Origin: DASZWJ01 sp963813895
GTDB taxonomy: Bacteria > Pseudomonadota > Gammaproteobacteria > JAURND01
Length of the DNA stretch: 64,000 nt
NCBI GenBank assembly: GCA_963813895.1
Contig: CAWFAS010000005.1
Span: 310,001-374,000, forward strand
Direction of reading: 5' to 3'
The notes beneath the pieces were generated by a model. The model was not told where the DNA came from and made no database searches. It was given only the letters and a program-made list of their open reading frames with translations. A program made the translations under genes and the position numbers. Below are positions 18,876-27,966 of the stretch, in pieces (within the stretch, counting starts at the first letter, position 1; every line of letters starts with the position of its first letter).

Positions 18876-19841
18876 ATGCATGAAATCTATGAAACCCCGA
18901 GTAACCTAGCAATACCTATATTGTCTTTAGTATTATTAATCTATGTCATTCTGCGAAAATCACGTGGTGCTTTCGCCATTTTTGCAGTAGTTAACCTGTT
19001 TTCAAGATGGCAAAGTGTTAGCCAAGATGAATCTACTTCTCCTATTGTGGCAGCATCGTGTTCAGAATTTATTCCTACCAGTAATCCTTATAATTGGTTT
19101 AGTTCTTTAAATGCAATAAGAAATAAAAATTTTAAACAAGCCGAAAAGTGGATTGAAGTTTCTGACAAAACCTATGAAAAAAATTATGAAAAACTAAATT
19201 TAGAACAGAGAGAAAAATTTACAGAAACTCTAGAACAAATAAAATCTTTAAAAGTACGGCAATTGACATTTCAATCCTTTGATCCAGAAATTGGGGGCCG
19301 TTGTGGAGAGCACACGTCACTTATTTTAATAAGAACGCTTAAAGACTTTATTGAAAATAATTGGATATCTACTTATCCAATCCAAATAGTTGAAGTCGTA
19401 CTGCGAGCAGAAGGTAAACGTGGTCATGAATTTATTATAACCCATGGTCTAAAGGAAAATAGAGAGCTTCGCAGCCTAGAAGAAATGGAGTCTTATTTAA
19501 AAAATCTTTCGCAAAAACCAGATGCCATGCTACAAGATACCTGGATAAAACCAGGCGGTATTTGTGAAAAATTTAGCAAGTTATACTCACAACGGGACAC
19601 GGAAAAGTCACTGAATTTTTGGCAAAATAACCCGCTCTTTTGGTATTTTAGTACCCACCTATTTCGTCATATAAAAGTAAGTATGGACTATGGTGAGCGC
19701 ATTCAAATTCCGAATGATCTACCTCATGAATCACAGAAGATACTATTAGATAAGCGTCAAGAAGTTGAAGATGCGATCGTAATCAGTGTGCGTGAAAAAA
19801 ATCAAAATCAAAGTAAACATAACAGCTTAGCCCCAGGATAG
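18876..19841 (+). CDS. Hypothetical protein with N-terminal membrane segment and GRCGEH...GHEF motif
   Basis: A 321-residue protein. Residues 10-28 form a membrane span and 30-45 a second, weaker one. In the middle, GGRCGEHTSLILIRTL places Cys143 next to Glu145 and His146, and a GHEFIITHG strand with His184 follows. A Cys at a helix start plus a His in a later strand, in a Gly-Cys-Gly-Glu context, recalls the transglutaminase/papain-like fold and the GNCGEQ...DHAF proteins of Legionella and related bacteria. This similarity is my reading of motifs, not a database match. A C-terminal charged region follows. Its end overlaps a small convergent frame. Confidence 0.65.
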   Translation: MHEIYETPSNLAIPILSLVLLIYVILRKSRGAFAIFAVVNLFSRWQSVSQDESTSPIVAASCSEFIPTSNPYNWFSSLNAIRNKNFKQAEKWIEVSDKTYEKNYEKLNLEQREKFTETLEQIKSLKVRQLTFQSFDPEIGGRCGEHTSLILIRTLKDFIENNWISTYPIQIVEVVLRAEGKRGHEFIITHGLKENRELRSLEEMESYLKNLSQKPDAMLQDTWIKPGGICEKFSKLYSQRDTEKSLNFWQNNPLFWYFSTHLFRHIKVSMDYGERIQIPNDLPHESQKILLDKRQEVEDAIVISVREKNQNQSKHNSLAPG

Positions 19842-20095
19842 AAACGCCCATTCGGCAAGGAAATTCTGTTAATTTTTGTTTTTTTGGTGATTTCCTTAAT
19901 TACTCTAGCTATAAAAAATAGTTGCATATGATTAATATTGGGAATAATGCTAATTTCCGCACTTTCTTTACTTCCTTGTGCTCGCTGAACATATTTTAAA
20001 ATGGGATCTTTTTCATCGACAATAGAAGATAAATTTTCCGTATAGTTAGCAAGAGCCGTCGTAAAATCTACTAGAGGCAGTGAGTTAATCTGCAT
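19808..20095 (-). CDS. Small hypothetical protein
   Basis: A 95-residue frame starting at an ATG (20095) preceded by AAGGG six bases upstream. It has no signal peptide, membrane span or known motif; the C-terminal half is basic and hydrophobic. It overlaps the 3' end of the preceding convergent gene by about 34 bases and lies back to back with the alcohol dehydrogenase gene. It could be a genuine small gene, a remnant or chance; the ribosome site is the main support. Confidence 0.35.
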   Translation of the reverse strand: MQINSLPLVDFTTALANYTENLSSIVDEKDPILKYVQRAQGSKESAEISIIPNINHMQLFFIARVIKEITKKTKINRISLPNGRFYPGAKLLCLL

Positions 20096-20156
20096 CTTGA
20101 TCCCTTGAAATAGTTGCTTAAGGGCTGCATAATATTGCGAAATAAGGAGATCAATT

Positions 20157-21197
20157 ATGAAAGCATTCATTTACCAAGGTCCAGGAAAAAAGGCTTTAGA
20201 GGATCGTCCCCTGCCTTCAATTAAAGAACCAACTGATGCCATCGTAAAGATCAAAAAAACCACGATTTGTGGTACTGATCTTCATATTCTCAAAGGCGAT
20301 GTTATAACCTGTTCTCCAGGTCGCATTTTAGGGCACGAAGGAGTGGGAGTCGTAGATAAGGTTGGCTCTAATGTTACCGAATTTAAGCCTGGGGACCTTG
20401 TTCTAATTTCCTGTATTACGTCTTGCGCTAAGTGTGAGTATTGTCGTAGAGGAATGTATTCGCATTGCATAACAGGCGGCTGGATTCTGGGGAATAAAAT
20501 TGATGGCACCCAAGCTGAATATGTACGGATACCTCACGCTGATACGAGTCTTTATAAAATTCCGCAAGGAATGGATGAAGACGCATTAGTCATGTTGAGT
20601 GATATTTTGCCCACTGGCTTTGAGTGTGGGACACAAAATGGCAAAGTCCAGCCAGGAAATACAGTAGCTATTGTAGGGGCCGGACCAATTGGCTTATCAA
20701 CTTTAATGACTGCTCAATTTTATTCGCCAGCACAGATTATCATGATTGACGTAGATGATAATCGTTTAAAAGTGGCGAAACATTTAGGAGCGACGGCAAT
20801 AATAAATAGCAGTGATGGTAAAGTAGTTGATAAGGTAATGCAGTTGACGGACGGACGTGGCGTGGATACAGCAATTGAGGCAGTGGGTGTGCCAGCAACT
20901 TTCATATTTTGTGAAGACATTGTTGCGCCAGGTGGAACTATTGCAAATATTGGTGTGCATGGGTCTAAAGTAGATTTACATCTGGAACGTTTGTGGTCTC
21001 AGAATATTTCCATAACTACCCGACTTGTTGATACTATTACTACACCTATGTTATTAAAGACCGTGCAGTCAGGAAAAATAAACCCTAAGCAGTTAATCAC
21101 TCATTTTTTCTCATTTGATCATATTTTAGACGCTTATGAAGCTTTTGGAAATGCTGCGAGTAAACAAGTTCTTAAAGTTATAATTAATCTATCGTGA
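20157..21197 (+). CDS. Zinc-dependent alcohol dehydrogenase
   Basis: A 346-residue medium-chain dehydrogenase/reductase. Catalytic zinc ligands are Cys38 and His60 (GHEGVG). The structural zinc lobe has Cys90, Cys93, Cys96 and Cys104. The NAD-binding fold carries GAGPIG at about residue 175. It most resembles bacterial AdhA-type ethanol or propanol dehydrogenases that reduce short aldehydes with NADH. The start has an AAGGAGAT ribosome site. It is apparently intact, unlike the related gene at 22978-23742, so it may be the surviving paralogue of this function. Confidence 0.9.
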   Translation: MKAFIYQGPGKKALEDRPLPSIKEPTDAIVKIKKTTICGTDLHILKGDVITCSPGRILGHEGVGVVDKVGSNVTEFKPGDLVLISCITSCAKCEYCRRGMYSHCITGGWILGNKIDGTQAEYVRIPHADTSLYKIPQGMDEDALVMLSDILPTGFECGTQNGKVQPGNTVAIVGAGPIGLSTLMTAQFYSPAQIIMIDVDDNRLKVAKHLGATAIINSSDGKVVDKVMQLTDGRGVDTAIEAVGVPATFIFCEDIVAPGGTIANIGVHGSKVDLHLERLWSQNISITTRLVDTITTPMLLKTVQSGKINPKQLITHFFSFDHILDAYEAFGNAASKQVLKVIINLS

Positions 21198-21229
21198 AGT
21201 AGTCATCTGTTTTTTAGTCATCTGAAAAT

Positions 21230-23047
21230 TTATACAATCAATTTTTCTGCCCTCTTAATGGATTTATCATCAGTGTTGATAATCAAAAAGCCTAAATCCT
21301 GCACTAGTTGTAACATTTTATAATTATTGATTAAAATTTCACCATAAATTTTTTCGATGCCGGCAGATTTAGCGACATCTATTAAGCTTTCCATTAAATG
21401 CGAGCCTAATCCCTGATGCTGCCAGGCATCAGCTACGACTAATCCAAATTCGCAGATTTCTCGCCCGGGAAGTTTGGTGTAGCGGGCAATGCCAATAGCC
21501 ATTTCTTGATTATTTTCTATAATGGTGGCAATTAATGCCATTTCAAGTTCATAATCAATTTGTGTAAAGCGAATCAGCATCTCTGTAGTTAGTTCGTGGA
21601 ATACTTGCATAAAACGGAAGTATTTGGATTCATCAGAAAGTGTTTGAAGAGAGCCTCCCGCGCCAAAGCTGATAACTGGACCAAAAACAACATCACGAAA
21701 TATTCCAATCATTAATTCTCTATCATTAGCCTGTTTATACATGGATTCAAGGGTGACCCCCATAATAGTTGCATTGGGGCATAAGCGCTTGACATCTTCC
21801 ATTATCTTGGTAAAGGTGTTATGTAAGGCTTCCGGACTATTGATATTAAGTTGCACGCCGCCAACGGTTTGTTTATGAGTAATATCTGCAGATAAAATTT
21901 TCATAGCCACTGGGTAACCTAATGAATCTGCGGCTAGTAAGGCTTCATTTATATTTTGGGCGGGTATGCTCTTCGTGACCGGAATACCAAATGCACTTAA
22001 GATAGCTTTGGATTCAATGATATTGAGTACATTTCTTTTTTCTGCTAAAGCAGCATTAATAATCAGCCGGGCACTGGCGATATCTGGGGTGCTTTGCTGT
22101 GATAGGGGCGGTGGAACTTGTAATAATAATTTTTGATTATGATAATAACTGACTAAATAAGAAAAAGCGTTGAGGGCTAACTCTGGAGTGTTAAAAGAAG
22201 ATATTTTATACTTTGCAAATAACTTTCTGGCATCTTTAACCTGTTCTCCTCCCATCCAGCAAGCTAATGCAGCTTTATTAGATTTTTGTGTTTCTGAAAT
22301 AAATTCTTGTGCAACTAATGTGGGATTTGTCATCCCGACGGGTACTAAAATCGTTAAAATACCATCGGTATTTGAATCTTTCAAACAAGCGGCAGTAATC
22401 GTTTTGAAGCGCTCAGGGGTCGCATCACCTAATATGTCAATTGGATTATGGTGTGACCAATTTTTAGGCAAAATTTTATCTATGGCATTAAAGGCATCTT
22501 GACTTAATTCGGGGATGGAAACATTCACTTCTGCTGCACGATCTACTGCCATGACGGCGGCGCCGCCACCATTGGTGATGATCGCTAAACGGTTACCCTT
22601 TGGGTGTAAATTACTTGATAGTATCTCTGCCGCAGTAAAAAGTTCGCTAATACTCATTACACGCACAGCCCCTGACCTGCGTAATGCGGCTTCAAATACA
22701 TCATCTTCACCCACTAAAGCACCCGTGTGAGATAGCGCGGTTTGTGAACCTTGTTTATGACGGCCAGCTTTTATGATAATCACTGGCTTCATTCGGGCAG
22801 CTACTCGTAAGCTACTTAAAAAGTGTCGTGCATTGCGTATGCCTTCCACATACATGAGAATGTTTTTGGTGTGTGGATCTAATGCTAAATAATCAAGTAA
22901 ATTACTAAAATCAATATCAACGGCATTTCCTAAAGATGCAACGGTTGAAAAGCCAATTCCATGCTCTAAAGCCCAATCTAAAATAGCTGCACAAATAGCG
23001 CCCGATTGTGAAACCAGCGCCAGGTGGCCGGGTAGGGCAAAAACGCC
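21230..23047 (-). pseudogene. Pat-type acyl-CoA synthetase/acetyltransferase, N-terminally truncated
   Basis: The frame is open from about 23047 to 21230. In order it contains the end of a succinyl-CoA ligase-like domain (LALVSQSGAICAAILDW, SLGNAVDIDF), the second ligase domain, an ATP-grasp domain (GYPVAMKILSADITHKQ, GGVQLN) and a C-terminal GNAT acetyltransferase domain (GLVVADAWQHQGLGSHLM). This is the architecture of the protein lysine acetyltransferase Pat/ADP-forming acetyl-CoA synthetase. The N-terminal CoA-binding domain of about 130 residues is missing. At the junction near 23045 the frame runs into the preceding dehydrogenase gene, out of frame. An internal ATG at 22855 could still give a 541-residue product. 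Confidence 0.8.
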
Positions 23048-23742
23048 GGTGCAAAAATTATTGCAGCATCTAATGGTTGGGGGGGAAGAGTTAAAGAGTC
23101 GCCTGCCCAGACTGCTCCTAATTCCAAAGCAAAATTTTGTGCGCGCAGGTCTTTGGCTCTTGTAAAGGCATAAATATTTTGCTGATTATACTTCGCAATT
23201 TGAATCAAAATGTGAGCGGCGGCTCCAAAACCATAAAAGCCAATAGTTTCTGCTTGCGATATCTTGCGATAAGCTCGGTAGCCTATAAGACCCGCGCATA
23301 ATAATGGCGCTGCTTGTAAGTAGGGATATTCTTTGGGAAGGTTAAAACAGAAAGCGCTTTTTGCTACACAATATTCAGCAAAACCGCCATTTAATTGATA
23401 TCCTGTGAATTGGGCGTGATCACATAAATTTTCTTGTTTATTGCAACAGTAAAAACAATGTCCACAACTATTTCCTAACCATGGCACTCCAACTTTATGT
23501 CCTAGCTGAAATTCTTTAATATCCTTACCAAGTCCAATAACTTCGCCGACAATTTGGTGTCCTAAAATTAGTGGTAAAGACGGGGAGGGTAATTCACCAT
23601 CAATAATGTGCAAATCTGTGCGACAAACACCACAGGCTAATACGCGTAAAAGAACCTCATCTCTAGCTGGCTCGGGGCAAGGCATTTTGATAATTTCAAG
23701 AGGATGTTTAAGTTTGGATAGTACGGCTGCCTTCATTAGCAT
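22978..23742 (-). pseudogene. Zinc-binding alcohol dehydrogenase, C-terminally truncated
   Basis: A 254-residue frame. It has the catalytic zinc region (GVCRTDLHI, GHQIVGEV), the structural Cys cluster (CGHCFYCCNKQENLC) and the start of the nucleotide-binding fold (FYGFGAAAHILIQIA), up to LDAAIIFAPA. Complete family members have about 330 residues. The last 22 residues here (from FLPYPATWRW) are the Pat coding sequence read in a different frame. A deletion has joined the two genes, so both are probably dead or altered. The start has AAGGGAC seven bases upstream. Confidence 0.8.
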
Positions 23743-23850
23743 AATTAAAGTCCCTTAGCTATTATTTATTTGACAACCAACATCAACAAATTAATTCTAA
23801 CATAGTTAAGATGAATCTACCCTAACGTTGCATAAATTTTAATAAAAATG

Positions 23851-24197
23851 CTAAGCCGCTTGCTCTAAGGTTTCAAGAAAATGTAACAATTCGTTTTTTA
23901 CAGACCTATTATTGTTCATGGTGAGCTTTAATTTTCCTTGGGGTCGCGTTAAACGCCCTGCGCATCGTACTAACGTGGATCGCAGCGCCCCTAATTGTTT
24001 AAATCTCCAAAGAGCAGATCGTTTTTCTGTTGTATTTCTTTGTCTTTCTAAAGTGCTCATTTGTAATTCTCGTCCCAAATTATGGGCCAATATTCCAGAA
24101 ATAAAAAAAATTTGATTACCACATTTTTTTCGTACTGGAACCAAATCACATTGAGAGTAAGTTTTCAGTTCTCCAATGATCCCTTCTTGTGATCCTT
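23851..24197 (-). pseudogene. IS1380-type transposase, C-terminal remnant
   Basis: About 115 residues remain. The frame is open back to a TAA near 24198 and reads EGIIGELKTYSQCDLVPVRK, then FISGILAHNLGREL, then ALWRFKQLGALRSTLVRCAGR and LTRPQGKLKLTM. This is the end of a DDE transposase of the IS1380 (transposase DDE group 1) kind, where a His-Asn-Leu segment precedes a basic C-terminus. The catalytic part is missing and no ends of an element were found. Confidence 0.7.
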
Positions 24198-24336
24198 ACT
24201 AATAACAGAATAAAAACATAAATTTGATGCAGGGTTAATTATTTTGTATGCGATGGAGGATAGGTTTTGCTTGGATTAACTTCCTTGATAATGAATAAAA
24301 GGGAGTTGTAGATTGATTCACCTTGTGCCAATAGCG

Positions 24337-24601
24337 GCAACCCCTCTCCCGCAAGGGGAGAGGGGATATAGAGCGGGAAGAAAATACAGAGAGAGGTAAA
24401 GTTTGGCGCCACTTTTGACTAGCGCGCCCTCTTTCCTCTAGCTACCTTTTCCTCTAGCTTTCAATTATCTCCAGGCAGCATCTTTTCCTCTGCTCTATAT
24501 CCGCTCTCCCCGGGGGCATTGTTGAATAATTCACTCCCTAACTATCTGAAACTCTATGATCCCCTCTCCCCTTGCGGGAGAGGGTTAGGGAGAGGGGTTG
24601 C
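24337..24601. repeat. MITE-like palindrome R1 (composite copy 3)
   Basis: The outer arms are GCAACCCCTCTCCC at the left and its complement at the right. Inside are a half copy of R1 (GGGGCATTGTTGAATAATTC, from about 24512) and another inverted pair around 24360-24500 (ATATAGAGC / GCTCTATAT). Together with the flanking bases it accounts for the gene-free stretch 24198-24625. Confidence 0.7.
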
Positions 24602-24625
24602 TTCCCACAAGCACTCTTTGCCCTG

Positions 24626-24893
24626 CTATTGTTTTACAGAGCCTAAGACTTTAAATCCGTTCCTGGCTAACATTTCCCGTAATTCTTTTGCTGTATAAAG
24701 TTGCAAGGTTGCTATTATATTTGATGTCTTTATAGCACCGGATTTTTTCTGGTTATAAAAAGTAGTGTATGAAGTAAGAATGCCTTTGCTATCGAGCACG
24801 CTGTGCTGGATTTCACGAATTTTGGTGTCTTTGTGCGTTTTAATCCGTTCGAGTGATAACTTACTAATATTGTCGTCGTGATTCACATAAGGC
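24626..24893 (-). pseudogene. SAM-dependent methyltransferase, C-terminal remnant flanked by R2 ends
   Basis: The frame encodes about 85 residues. Its last part (LYTAKELREMLARNGFKVL) looks like the C-terminal helix-strand of class I methyltransferases (Tyr-Thr-x-x-Glu-Leu...GlyPhe). The final GSVKQ and the stop codon come from an R2 end, and at the other side the frame opens into a complete R2 element that could supply a start. The SAM-binding part is absent. A fragment bracketed by two R2 ends suggests either insertions on both sides or recombination between elements. Confidence 0.5.
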
Positions 24894-25073
24894 TCTGTAA
24901 AACAATAACCTATCTTTTTAACATCCCATCTAAGACCCATCTTCGCAGGCGGGAGGGGATAGAAAAACACTTACATAGAACAACTATGCGCGCATTTTTC
25001 TACCCCCTCCCGTCTGCAAATCTGAGTCTCATCTGGGCGCTAAAAAGATAGGTTATTGTTTTACAGAGCCTAA
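24889..25073. repeat. MITE-like palindrome R2 (full, uninterrupted copy)
   Basis: About 185 bp. The arms begin AAGGCTCTGTAAAACAATAA and end with its complement; inner arms include ACCTATCTTTTTA and GCGGGAGGGG blocks. The centre reads AACAACTATGCGCG, which is the uninterrupted form of the site occupied by another palindrome in the copy at 36937-37230. Confidence 0.85.
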
Positions 25074-25148
25074 GTTAAATTAAAAATATCAAATATATAA
25101 ATTCCTTCATCTTGTTTATAAATTTATTGAAAAAATAAAATTTTTTAG

Positions 25149-25176
25149 AACTCACCAATGGTGAGTTTTTGTTTTA
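25149..25176 (+). terminator. Hairpin with T-run
   Basis: AACTCACC-AAT-GGTGAGTT followed by TTTTGTTTT is a compact intrinsic-terminator shape. There is an A-rich tract upstream, so it could also work on the other strand. No intact gene ends directly before it, so it may be a leftover. Confidence 0.55.
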
Positions 25177-25354
25177 AGGATAAAAATAGTTTTTATGTCA
25201 GAAAAACAAGCGTAATTCTCGTATTAGCGTCAGAATTTATGCAACTAGAGGTCCACTCTAAAGATCCTCGATGAAAACCCGGATCTGTGGTCACAGCTTT
25301 CCCCACTATGTTCAAAAATAGAAAAGTGTCTGCCAAGCCACAGAAAATTTATAA

Positions 25355-25411
25355 TCCATAATGGACGACTTTATATTCCATATTAGACGCAAGTATGTTC
25401 CATAATAGACG
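25355..25411. promoter_or_regulatory. Three direct repeats phased at 22 bp
   Basis: The word TCCATAATGGACG/TCCATATTAGACG/TCCATAATAGACG begins at 25355, 25377 and 25399, exactly 22 bp apart, or about two helix turns. The last copy ends about 45 bases before the ATPase start. Equal phasing suggests cooperative binding of a regulator on one face of the DNA. The rest of 25074-25354 shows no gene. Confidence 0.55.
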
Positions 25412-25454
25412 GAATTCTGATACGCTATTATTTTCTGCAAGGTGCGAAAGGATT

Positions 25455-26669
25455 ATGAAAAAAAATTATCCAAGAGAACTGACGCAATGTATTAACGCCG
25501 CAATGGGTGATACTCCTGCCGTCCTGATTAATGGCCCTCGCCAATCAGGAAAAACAACCCTGGTACGTGAGTATAATCCTTCGTTTCCCTATTATACCTT
25601 GGATGATGATAATCTGTTGAATGCTGTACGCCAAGATCCAATGGGATTTATTAACCGGATTGATCGAGGAATTATAGATGAAATTCAACGTGCGCCTGGA
25701 CTACTTCGTGCTATTAAATTATCCGTTGATCTAAATAGGAAACCTGGTAGATTTTTACTGACAGGTTCAGCTAATCTTTTAGCGCTTCCACAAATTGGAG
25801 ATAGTTTAGCGGGCCGAATGGAAGTTTTAACATTACTGCCGTTGTCCATTGCGGAAATTGAAAGGAAAAAAAATACTTTTTTGAATAATGCTGAAACCCA
25901 AAACTGGCCAATTAAAGTAAATAAGTTCGATTACGTTTCACACCTTCTCGCCGGCGGATATCCCGAAATGTTAGCCAGGCATGACCCTATCAGACGTAGT
26001 GCATGGGCGAGGGCCTACATAAAAGCGATAGTAGAGCGTGATGTGAAAGATATTTCATCTATTGAGAAATTGGTAGAGATGCCGCGCTTATTGGAAATTC
26101 TCGCACAACAGTCTGGAAAGTTAACCAATTTTACTCTCATAGGCGGACAATTAAATCTTGATACAAAAACAACACAAAAATATGTTGGATTGCTGGAAAA
26201 TTTATTTTTGGTCAAACGTTTGTATCCCTGGCAGGCGAATGCGCTGAGTCGACTTGTTAAAACCCCAAAGCTCCATTTCCTTGATAGTGGTCTTTTGGCC
26301 TGCATCAATCGGATTACATCAGCGCGCATTCAAAATGATAAATCAATGATGGGTTCATTGTTAGAAACCTGGGTATATAGTGAACTTTTAAAAGCTATCT
26401 CTATTAGATCTGAACCTTGGGATATTTTTCATTACCGTGATAAAGATCAAGTAGAAGTAAATTTTGTGCTTGAGAATCCGGAAAGAAAAATTATTGGTAT
26501 CGAAGTTAAGGCTAGCAGCACAGTGTTTAATGACGATTTTCGTGGATTAAGGAAATTAGCAGCTTTAGTTAGAAACAACTGGTCAAGCGGTATAATACTG
26601 TACGATGGTAATCACAGTTTATCCTTTGGGGATAATCTATGGGCTATCCCGTTTTCTTTGTTGGGTTGA
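25455..26669 (+). CDS. ATP-binding protein, AAA plus DUF4143
   Basis: A 404-residue protein of the common AAA_14/DUF4143 family. Walker A is GPRQSGKTTL (near residue 30) and Walker B is the GIIDEIQRAP segment. FLLTGSANLL follows as sensor 1. The second half is DUF4143 with LLENLFLVKRLYPW, then FHYRDKDQVEVNFVLE and IGIEVKASSTV, which is the restriction-endonuclease-like DxxxE/K pattern. The family is widespread and mobile in gene-poor genomes and its function is unknown. I start at the ATG at 25455, with AAAGGA just upstream; an earlier in-frame start lies inside the regulatory repeats. Confidence 0.88.
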   Translation: MKKNYPRELTQCINAAMGDTPAVLINGPRQSGKTTLVREYNPSFPYYTLDDDNLLNAVRQDPMGFINRIDRGIIDEIQRAPGLLRAIKLSVDLNRKPGRFLLTGSANLLALPQIGDSLAGRMEVLTLLPLSIAEIERKKNTFLNNAETQNWPIKVNKFDYVSHLLAGGYPEMLARHDPIRRSAWARAYIKAIVERDVKDISSIEKLVEMPRLLEILAQQSGKLTNFTLIGGQLNLDTKTTQKYVGLLENLFLVKRLYPWQANALSRLVKTPKLHFLDSGLLACINRITSARIQNDKSMMGSLLETWVYSELLKAISIRSEPWDIFHYRDKDQVEVNFVLENPERKIIGIEVKASSTVFNDDFRGLRKLAALVRNNWSSGIILYDGNHSLSFGDNLWAIPFSLLG

Positions 26670-26680
26670 GCTAGTATTTA

Positions 26681-26928
26681 TACTTGAAGCGTTTGATATT
26701 TAGGTGTTGGAGCAGCCCATCTTGTACTGATCTTCGTCCGATCTTCAATCGTAAAAACTCGAAATAAGAATAACTATTCCTTCATTTTTACTCAATCAGA
26801 TCGAACACAAATTTGTAGGAACAAATTTGAACGCGACAGCGGCCCGAAGGGGGAAGTACAGGATGTACTTCATAAATCTCAGCACAAGCTGGACCATTCC
26901 AACACCTAAATATCAAACGCTTCAAGTA
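26681..26928. repeat. MITE-like palindrome R3 without inner insertion
   Basis: The ends read TACTTGAAGCGTTTGATATT and complement. The interior matches R3 copies elsewhere (GAGCAGCCCATCTTG, CACAAATTTGTAGG). At about 26786 it reads GAATAACTATTCC uninterrupted, which is the empty form of the site that carries the inner palindrome X in the other copies. It lies 12 bases after the ATPase stop codon. Confidence 0.8.
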
Positions 26929-26941
26929 TATATACGCTTTT

Positions 26942-27829
26942 TCAATCATTCTTCTCTAAAAACTCCTTTAACATATCAATAAAAATCTGCAACTTAACTG
27001 GCATGAATTTCCGTTCTGGATAAAGCAAAAAAAAATCAGCTGATTGCAGTTGATAATCTTCTAAACATATTTGAGCGCTTTGATCTTTTAACTCCTTCGT
27101 AATTACGTACAATGGCAACATTGCAATGCACGCGTGATTTAGCATCATTGCTTTGATGAAATGCAATTGGTTGCTGATCAAATTTCCTTGTATTGAAATG
27201 GTATGTGGCGTTTCTCCTTTAAACAGCGTTACTGACTTCTCTATATTGTAATGGCCATAAATCGCACAGTTATGGTGTTCCAATTCAATGGGAGTCCGTG
27301 GAATACTTGCTGCTTTAAAATATTCTGGTGTGGCGCAAAATACATATTTACCTGTATAAATTTTCTGGGCATATAACGTAGAATCCTGAAGTTTGCCGAC
27401 TCTTAAGGCAAGGTCATATCCTTCGCGCACAAGGTCAATAAATTTATCTTCCAATTGCACATTTAACTTGATGTGAGGATAACGACGCAAAAAATTTGGG
27501 AAGAATTCCGATAACAAACCAAGAGCTATGGCGGGTGGCATTGATATTCTTAACAATCCAGCAGGTTCTGTTTGCATCTTTTGCATTAAAGCATAACCCT
27601 GCTCTGATTCCTGCACAATATTCGCGCAAAATTGATAAAAATGCTCTCCTGCCTCAGTTAAAGTTAATTGGCGTGTCGTGCGAACCAGTAATCGCGTTTT
27701 TAAATCTTGTTCTAATTGAACAATTCTCTTGCTAATGTATGCTTTAGAAACACCCAATGTTTCAGCAGCTTTAGTGAAGCTTTTCAAGCGAACAACATAA
27801 TAAAAAATTTCCATTTCGTTCAATAGCAT
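26942..27829 (-). CDS. LysR family transcriptional regulator
   Basis: A 295-residue regulator. The N-terminal winged helix (EMEIFYYVVRLKSFTKAAETL, then VSKAYISKRIVQLE) is typical and is followed by the substrate-binding domain (LLRISMPPAIALGLL, then YDLALRVGKL). The start is the ATG at 27829 with AAGGG seven bases upstream; an earlier ATG at 27871 has no ribosome site. It is divergent from the MFS exporter gene at 27967 with about 137 bases between them, so by analogy it probably controls that exporter and itself in response to a ligand that cannot be identified. Confidence 0.92.
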   Translation of the reverse strand: MLLNEMEIFYYVVRLKSFTKAAETLGVSKAYISKRIVQLEQDLKTRLLVRTTRQLTLTEAGEHFYQFCANIVQESEQGYALMQKMQTEPAGLLRISMPPAIALGLLSEFFPNFLRRYPHIKLNVQLEDKFIDLVREGYDLALRVGKLQDSTLYAQKIYTGKYVFCATPEYFKAASIPRTPIELEHHNCAIYGHYNIEKSVTLFKGETPHTISIQGNLISNQLHFIKAMMLNHACIAMLPLYVITKELKDQSAQICLEDYQLQSADFFLLYPERKFMPVKLQIFIDMLKEFLEKND

Positions 27830-27966
27830 ACGAATCCCTTGGGGTGTATTATTGTTTCCCTTAGGAAACATTGTGTTTTGTTATAAGTATTTATCTAAAA
27901 AGGGTTTCGATTATATAATACCGCATGAATTACTTTCCCTTACTTTAAATACAGCTGATTCCACTC

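Noticed and set aside
18690..18881. Minus-strand open frame of 63 codons
   Set aside because: No ribosome site, no recognisable motif, and it overlaps the start of the next plus-strand gene.
25355..25411. CRISPR array
   Set aside because: Repeats of about 13 bp with 9-bp gaps, only three units and no cas genes; operator-like instead.
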